In this document: positions 61,059 through 64,000 of the stretch, piece after piece
Position numbering within the stretch: position 1 is the first letter of the stretch
Layout: every line of letters begins with the position of its first letter
Assembly: GCA_964463135.1 (NCBI GenBank)
Contig: CAYXBA010000010.1
Span: 73,205 to 137,204, forward strand
Direction: 5' to 3'
Length of the DNA stretch: 64,000 nucleotides
Origin: UBA6898 sp964463135
GTDB taxonomy: Bacteria; Nitrospirota; Thermodesulfovibrionia; Thermodesulfovibrionales; UBA6898
Program-made: the position numbers and the translations under genes
The notes under the pieces: model-generated
The model's database searches: none
The model's input: the letters and a program-made list of their open reading frames with translations, nothing else
What the model was told of the DNA's origin: nothing

Positions 61059-61906
61059 TGAAGAAGGCCTGCATCATCATAACGATCGTGCTGCTCTGCC
61101 TCGTGGTGATCAGCCTGTCGCTTACGCTCGTGCAGAAGAAGATACCGATCGGCAGCAGGATCGCACTGGTCACTATTGAAGGACCTATCCTTCAATCCAG
61201 GGACATCGTAGATGAGATCAAGGAATATACCCAGGACCAGTCGATCAAGGCGATCATCCTGAGAATAGACAGCCCGGGCGGAGCAGTTGCCCCGTCCCAG
61301 GAGATCTATGAACAGGTGAAAAAGGCTGCTGCTGTAAAGAAGGTCGTTGTATCCATGGGCTCCCTTGCCGCATCCGGCGGATATTATATCGCTGCACCCG
61401 CGCATATGATCGTTGCAAATCCCGGCACCCTCACCGGCTCCATCGGCGTGATCATGGAGATACCGAACATCGAGGGTCTCATGTCCAAGATCGGCGTTAC
61501 GACCGAAGTGATCAAGAGCGGCAAACATAAGGACATGGCCTCAGCATTCAGAAAGATGGGAGACGAAGAGCGGGCACTCCTTCAGGGCGTGATGGACAAC
61601 GTGCATGAGCAGTTCATCAAGGCCGTTGCAGCAGGCAGAAAACTGAACGTAGAGGATGTGCGGCTGATCGCTGACGGCAGGATCTTCAGCGGGGAGCAGG
61701 CAAAGACGCAGAAACTGGTCGATGAACTCGGCACCCTCGAAGACGCGGTAAGGAAAACAGCAGACCTGGTCGGCATTCCCGGAGAGCCTGATCTGGTGGA
61801 GAAGAAGGAAAAGGCCTCGATCATGGAACTGCTGAAGTCCCGGTTCCCGAAAGAACTTACTGACATTTTCCCGACACTCAGGATAAAATTTCTCTATACA
61901 CCTTAG
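61058..61906 (+). CDS. sppA: Signal peptide peptidase SppA, short form
   Basis: A 282-residue membrane serine protease. An N-terminal helix (ACIIITIVLLCLVVISLSLTLV) anchors it; the active site facing the periplasm has Ser in MGSLAASGGYYIA and Lys in IKSGKHKDMAS. It clears cleaved signal peptides. It starts at a GTG overlapping the rpsA stop by one base. Confidence 0.91.
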   Translation: MKKACIIITIVLLCLVVISLSLTLVQKKIPIGSRIALVTIEGPILQSRDIVDEIKEYTQDQSIKAIILRIDSPGGAVAPSQEIYEQVKKAAAVKKVVVSMGSLAASGGYYIAAPAHMIVANPGTLTGSIGVIMEIPNIEGLMSKIGVTTEVIKSGKHKDMASAFRKMGDEERALLQGVMDNVHEQFIKAVAAGRKLNVEDVRLIADGRIFSGEQAKTQKLVDELGTLEDAVRKTADLVGIPGEPDLVEKKEKASIMELLKSRFPKELTDIFPTLRIKFLYTP

Positions 61907-61919
61907 GCATGGAGGTCAT

Positions 61920-62201
61920 ATGACAAAGTCAGTCCTTATTGAAAAGGTTTCGGAAAAGGTCGAGGGTCTTACCCGAAACCAGACAGAGATCGTGGTCGAG
62001 ACGGTGTTCGAGAGCATCAAAAAGGCCTTGATGAGCGGCGAGAAGATCGAGATACGCGGGTTTGGGAACTTCCGGCTGAAGAACCGGAACCCCAGAAAGG
62101 CCAGAAACCCGAAGACCGGCGAGAGCGTTGATGTGCCGGGCAAGAAGGTGCTGTACTTCAAGGTCGGCAAGGCGCTCAAAGAAGCCCTGAACGCAAAATA
62201 A
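61920..62201 (+). CDS. HU/IHF-family DNA-binding protein
   Basis: A 93-residue nucleoid protein. It shows the basic beta-arm signature IEIRGFGNFRLKNRNPRKARNPKTGESVDVPGKKVLYFKVGKALKEALN and N-terminal MTKSVLIEKVSEKVEGLTRNQTEIVVETVFESIKKAL. It may be HU or an IHF-alpha-like subunit. It is the last gene of the superoperon, followed by a strong terminator. Confidence 0.92.
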   Translation: MTKSVLIEKVSEKVEGLTRNQTEIVVETVFESIKKALMSGEKIEIRGFGNFRLKNRNPRKARNPKTGESVDVPGKKVLYFKVGKALKEALNAK

Positions 62202-62230
62202 CAGTAATAGTAATCTCCGTTTATTTCAAG

Positions 62231-62270
62231 AAGCCGTCAGGATCGAAAAGATCTGACGGCTTTTTTCTTT
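62231..62270 (+). terminator. Rho-independent terminator ending the superoperon
   Basis: AAGCCGTCAG and CTGACGGCTT pair around a short loop, followed by TTTTTTCTTTT. A strong classical terminator about 30 bases after the HU stop. Confidence 0.9.
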
Positions 62271-62311
62271 TCCGCTCCTGTTTGATAAGGATGTTCAGTT
62301 AAGGGTAGTAT

Positions 62312-62476
62312 TATCCTCCCCTTTCCCCGCATACGGCGGGTCGCCGAGGAGACAAGGGGAGGCATGGTGGGGTAAAAATAAAATTACCAGATTCTCATAA
62401 CGCCCCCTAACCCCCTCTTACCTCAAGAGGGGGCTTATTCCTCCCCTTAAGATAAGGGGAGGTGAGGAGGGGTTAT
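62312..62476. repeat. Cluster of CCTCCCCT/AGGGGAGG palindromes
   Basis: Several complementary C-rich and G-rich arms (CCTCCCCTTTCCCC, GGGGAGG, CCCCCTCTTACCTCAAG, AGGGGAGGTGAGGAGGGG) form nested hairpins. The AGGCATGGTGGGGTA part at 62360-62387 repeats that at 52366-52393. No gene. Confidence 0.7.
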
Positions 62477-62502
62477 GATTCTTCAGTCTTACGTCGCTCC
62501 GC

Positions 62503-62573
62503 ATATTTGCATTGACGCAGTAAGAGCCTGCTTGATATATTAGCCTCAGTTATTTTTGGAGGGGATGAAGTGC
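62503..62573 (+). repeat. Direct repeat copy a with promoter and start-like leader
   Basis: TTGACG (62512-62517), 18-bp spacer, TATATT (62536-62541), then TTGGAGGGGATGAAGTGC. It resembles 63728-63797 throughout. After GGAGGGG the ATG opens only a 20-codon frame (MKCEGHQKNFQKQMRF...), so it may be the 5' stump of a lost gene. Confidence 0.65.
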
Positions 62574-62673
62574 GAGGGACATCAGAAAAACTTTCAGAAG
62601 CAAATGCGATTTCAGCCTAATGAATAGGTTCACTAATTCATCAACGTCCCCTAAAAGCTTTCCCCAAATCGAA

Positions 62674-62752
62674 CCTCTAACCCTGCGCTCAAGTTCGCTC
62701 CCTTTGGTCGCTGGGACGCGCCTTCGGCGCGCCCTTTAGCTTCACGTTAGCC
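62674..62752 (+). repeat. attC-like site preceding cassette gene 1
   Basis: From CCTCTAACCC to CACGTTAGCC. Outer arms CTAAC/GTTAG pair; inner GCTCAAG pairs with the complement of TTTAGCTTC leaving one base unpaired; the centre has a GGGACGCGCC-TTCG-GGCGCGCCC hairpin. The next gene begins 12 bases after. The conserved GCTGGGAC is shared with the second site at 63189-63268. Confidence 0.6.
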
Positions 62753-62764
62753 TGACAATCAGAA

Positions 62765-63187
62765 ATGAACAGAACGGATTCCTTCGAGATTCAATTTGCT
62801 CCACTTAACTTTGAGAGAAGGGATATTTCTGCGCCGTATGATCGCCTTTTAGGAATCACAGCTCATTTACGGATTATTGTGCTTGGTCGAGAATGGTTTA
62901 GCGAACCTGATTTTCCTGTGGTCGAATTGGCAGCGGCGGTAACGACTTGGCTGCGTCGCGGCGGTGAGTTCAAATTTGATACTCTCGAAGCAGAGGAGTC
63001 ACCGTTTCTGTCGATTCATCCCATCGGCAGTCAATGCGGGATTGAGGCGGCCTGGCAGGCATTTCAAGTTGATGAACCGTTAGAGTTTGAGTCGGTGAGG
63101 GCGATTTTTGGTCAGTTTGTCCGGACTTTAGAAGCTTCGACTAGGGAACAGATTCATATTGATGTCGACGACCTCCTCAATCCGTAA
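62765..63187 (+). CDS. Unknown cassette-borne protein
   Basis: A 140-residue soluble acidic protein with no family I can name with confidence. Visible features are GITAHLRIIVLGREWFSEPDFPVVELAAAVTTWLRRGGEF and a later FVRTLEASTREQIHIDVDDLLNP. The pattern of a beta-strand domain with VELA...W resembles small immunity- or DUF-type proteins, which is a guess. It is enclosed by two attC-like sites in the same orientation, as a gene cassette would be. No clear ribosome site. Confidence 0.55.
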   Translation: MNRTDSFEIQFAPLNFERRDISAPYDRLLGITAHLRIIVLGREWFSEPDFPVVELAAAVTTWLRRGGEFKFDTLEAEESPFLSIHPIGSQCGIEAAWQAFQVDEPLEFESVRAIFGQFVRTLEASTREQIHIDVDDLLNP

Positions 63188-63188
63188 T

Positions 63189-63268
63189 GAGGCTAGCAAA
63201 CAGTTCGAGCCGCCGCTTTGCGGCTGGGACAGCAGCTGCGCTGCTACCTCTCAACATGGTCGTTAGGT
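63189..63268 (+). repeat. attC-like site between cassette genes 1 and 2
   Basis: Starts GAGGCTAGCAAACAG and ends GGTCGTTAGGT, the latter a GTTRRRY core. Inner arm GTTCGAG pairs with the complement of CTCTCAAC leaving one C unpaired; the centre carries GCCGCCGC-TTTG-CGGC and AGCAGCTGCGCTGCT hairpins. The left core has drifted, so it may be inactive. Confidence 0.6.
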
Positions 63269-63278
63269 AGAATATAAT

Positions 63279-63674
63279 ATGAACCCTTTACTGAAACAGG
63301 CCGTTATATGGATGATGCTGGCGCTGATATTTTATACGTGGGCGGTTTTCAGCGGACGCCGTCAGGGCCTTCACCGCAAACACCTGATCATTTTCGGTGC
63401 AGGTTTGATCTGTGACTTCTTGGGGACATCCCAAATGAACCTGATCTCCATTGGATACGGAAAGCCGCCCGTATGGCACACGATACTCGGGATCGCTTCC
63501 CTGTCCGGGATGGCATTCCATTTCCTTCTGGCACTGGTCGCATCCGGCACAAAACGGGCTGAGGCCGCCAACCTGGTCTTCCATCGCGTCAGCATCTCTA
63601 TTTACAGCTGCTGGCTGCTCGCGTTCCTCGGAGGAGCTATCGCCGGAATGATGAGGATGAAGATAATATCGTGA
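63279..63674 (+). CDS. HsmA/TIGR03987-type small membrane protein
   Basis: A 131-residue protein with four membrane helices. It matches the HsmA family in order: ALIFYTWAVFSGRRQG, KHLIIFGAGLICDFLGTSQM, ILGIASLSGMAFHFLLALVA, and FHRVSISIYSCWLLAFLGGAIAGM. The family's role is unclear, possibly stress- or metal-related. It is a second cassette gene; the attC expected after its stop is not seen, perhaps displaced by the repeat at 63728. Confidence 0.75.
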   Translation: MNPLLKQAVIWMMLALIFYTWAVFSGRRQGLHRKHLIIFGAGLICDFLGTSQMNLISIGYGKPPVWHTILGIASLSGMAFHFLLALVASGTKRAEAANLVFHRVSISIYSCWLLAFLGGAIAGMMRMKIIS

Positions 63675-63727
63675 AGCCGCTGGATCGCGTTGGATTGGCT
63701 GTAGTTGATAAGAATTGACATGCCTTT

Positions 63728-63797
63728 ATATTTGTATTGACGCTAAAGGAGGCTGCTTGATATATTAGGCTCACGTCATATGGAGGGAATGAAGTGC
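63728..63797 (+). repeat. Direct repeat copy b with promoter and start-like leader
   Basis: TTGACG (63737-63742), 18-bp spacer, TATATT (63761-63766), then TATGGAGGGAATGAAGTGC. Homologous to 62503-62573; the following frame closes after 10 codons. The two copies enclose the two cassette genes. Confidence 0.65.
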
Positions 63798-63946
63798 AGG
63801 AAGAAGCAGGAGGGCGTTTAGAAGCGAAAGTGACATGGCTATTTTTTCTCTTCCTCTGTCGACAAGCATTCGCAGTAATTCTCTTCTTCGTATCGTCCAT
63901 AACTTGTTCTGGAATATCGAACGTCACATATCAATCAGAAATAGTC

Positions 63947-63964
63947 TAGAAGCCATCTCAAAAA
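63947..63964 (+). mobile_element. Terminus of a TAGAAGC-type MITE or IS, rest beyond the window
   Basis: TAGAAGCCATCTCAAAAA matches the terminal repeats of the element at 19720-19871 (17 of 18 to the left end). The remaining sequence is too short to tell a MITE from a full insertion sequence. Confidence 0.5.
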
Positions 63965-64000
63965 TACCTTCTAAGGAGAATTAAGGTGCAGGCCAGATGA

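Larger units (their letters stand above)
63675..64000. other. Repeat-bearing right end of window
   Basis: It holds direct repeat copy b (63728-63797) and a TAGAAGC terminus at 63947-63964. On the minus strand 63840-63927 encodes MTFDIPEQVMDDTKKRITANACRQRKRK, which could be part of a truncated gene but has no recognised domain. Anything starting in the last 30 bases is cut off. Confidence 0.45.

Noticed and set aside
62571..62620. Small gene MKCEGHQKNFQKQMRF after the direct repeat copy a
   Set aside because: Only 20 codons, and the equivalent frame in copy b closes after 10; more likely the stump of a lost gene or chance.
63637..63927. 96-residue leftward frame at the right end
   Set aside because: It runs across direct repeat copy b and the 3' end of the cassette gene; low-complexity serine-rich ending and no domain. 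Only its first about 28 residues look protein-like.
1..64000. tRNA, rRNA, riboswitch or prophage genes
   Set aside because: No cloverleaf, rRNA-like stretch, known riboswitch core or phage structural gene was recognised by eye; a covariance-model scan would be needed to exclude small RNAs.

Overview
The window looks like a chromosomal segment of a Gram-negative, probably anaerobic, motile bacterium. The best guess is a Nitrospirota (Thermodesulfovibrionia-like) or deltaproteobacterial lineage. Supporting signs are a lipid A-type acyltransferase, many lipoproteins, a two-subunit indolepyruvate:ferredoxin oxidoreductase next to phenylacetate-CoA ligases and a Liv transporter, a pheA-hisC-aroF-tyrA-aroA-cmk-ispH-rpsA-sppA-HU superoperon, cobalamin-binding radical SAM proteins, and several intergenic palindrome families. 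Taxonomy is an inference: no rRNA or tRNA gene was recognised.

Layout. 0-5 kb: a leftward run (TauE/SafE permease, two-domain PilZ protein, YwbE, S4 RNA-binding protein, start of an unknown gene), a rightward radical SAM gene, and a leftward glycosyltransferase plus lipoprotein. 5-12 kb: a hybrid histidine kinase, then a leftward acyltransferase / B12-radical SAM / SPASM-radical SAM group whose last gene is bracketed by a near-perfect 38-bp inverted repeat, then dCMP deaminase. 12-20 kb: an AbrB-PIN toxin-antitoxin pair with a visible GTAAGG operator, an MrfA-like helicase, and a multi-PAS kinase with a NarL-type regulator. 20-30 kb: a full chemotaxis-type cluster (STAS, CheX, CheW, receptor, CheR, CheA, CheB, two CheY, PAS-GGDEF-EAL). 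30-35 kb: an orphan antitoxin with a toxin scar, then an AT-rich leftward array of small unrelated genes with attC-like sites, MITE copies and a duplicated promoter module. 36-46.5 kb: IorAB, two PaaK ligases, an ACT protein and LivKHMGF, an aryl-acid / amino-acid utilisation island. 46.6-52.3 kb: DAHP synthase, RRM protein plus S21, an MFS transporter, a nonsense-interrupted small lipoprotein, and a Phd-ParE pair. 52.5-62.2 kb: the aromatic amino acid to ribosomal S1 superoperon. 62.2-64 kb: a repeat-rich end holding two gene cassettes with attC sites.

The most unusual material is the accessory DNA: (i) two cassette regions without an integrase in view (31.9-34.3 kb and 62.7-63.7 kb), one carrying a membrane-anchored acyl-carrier-like protein; (ii) a shared promoter/5'-leader module in front of three unrelated small genes at two distant loci; (iii) an inverted repeat framing a radical SAM gene; (iv) a toxin gene reduced to its first and last codons beside an intact antitoxin. 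All functions are read from sequence motifs only; no searches were run.
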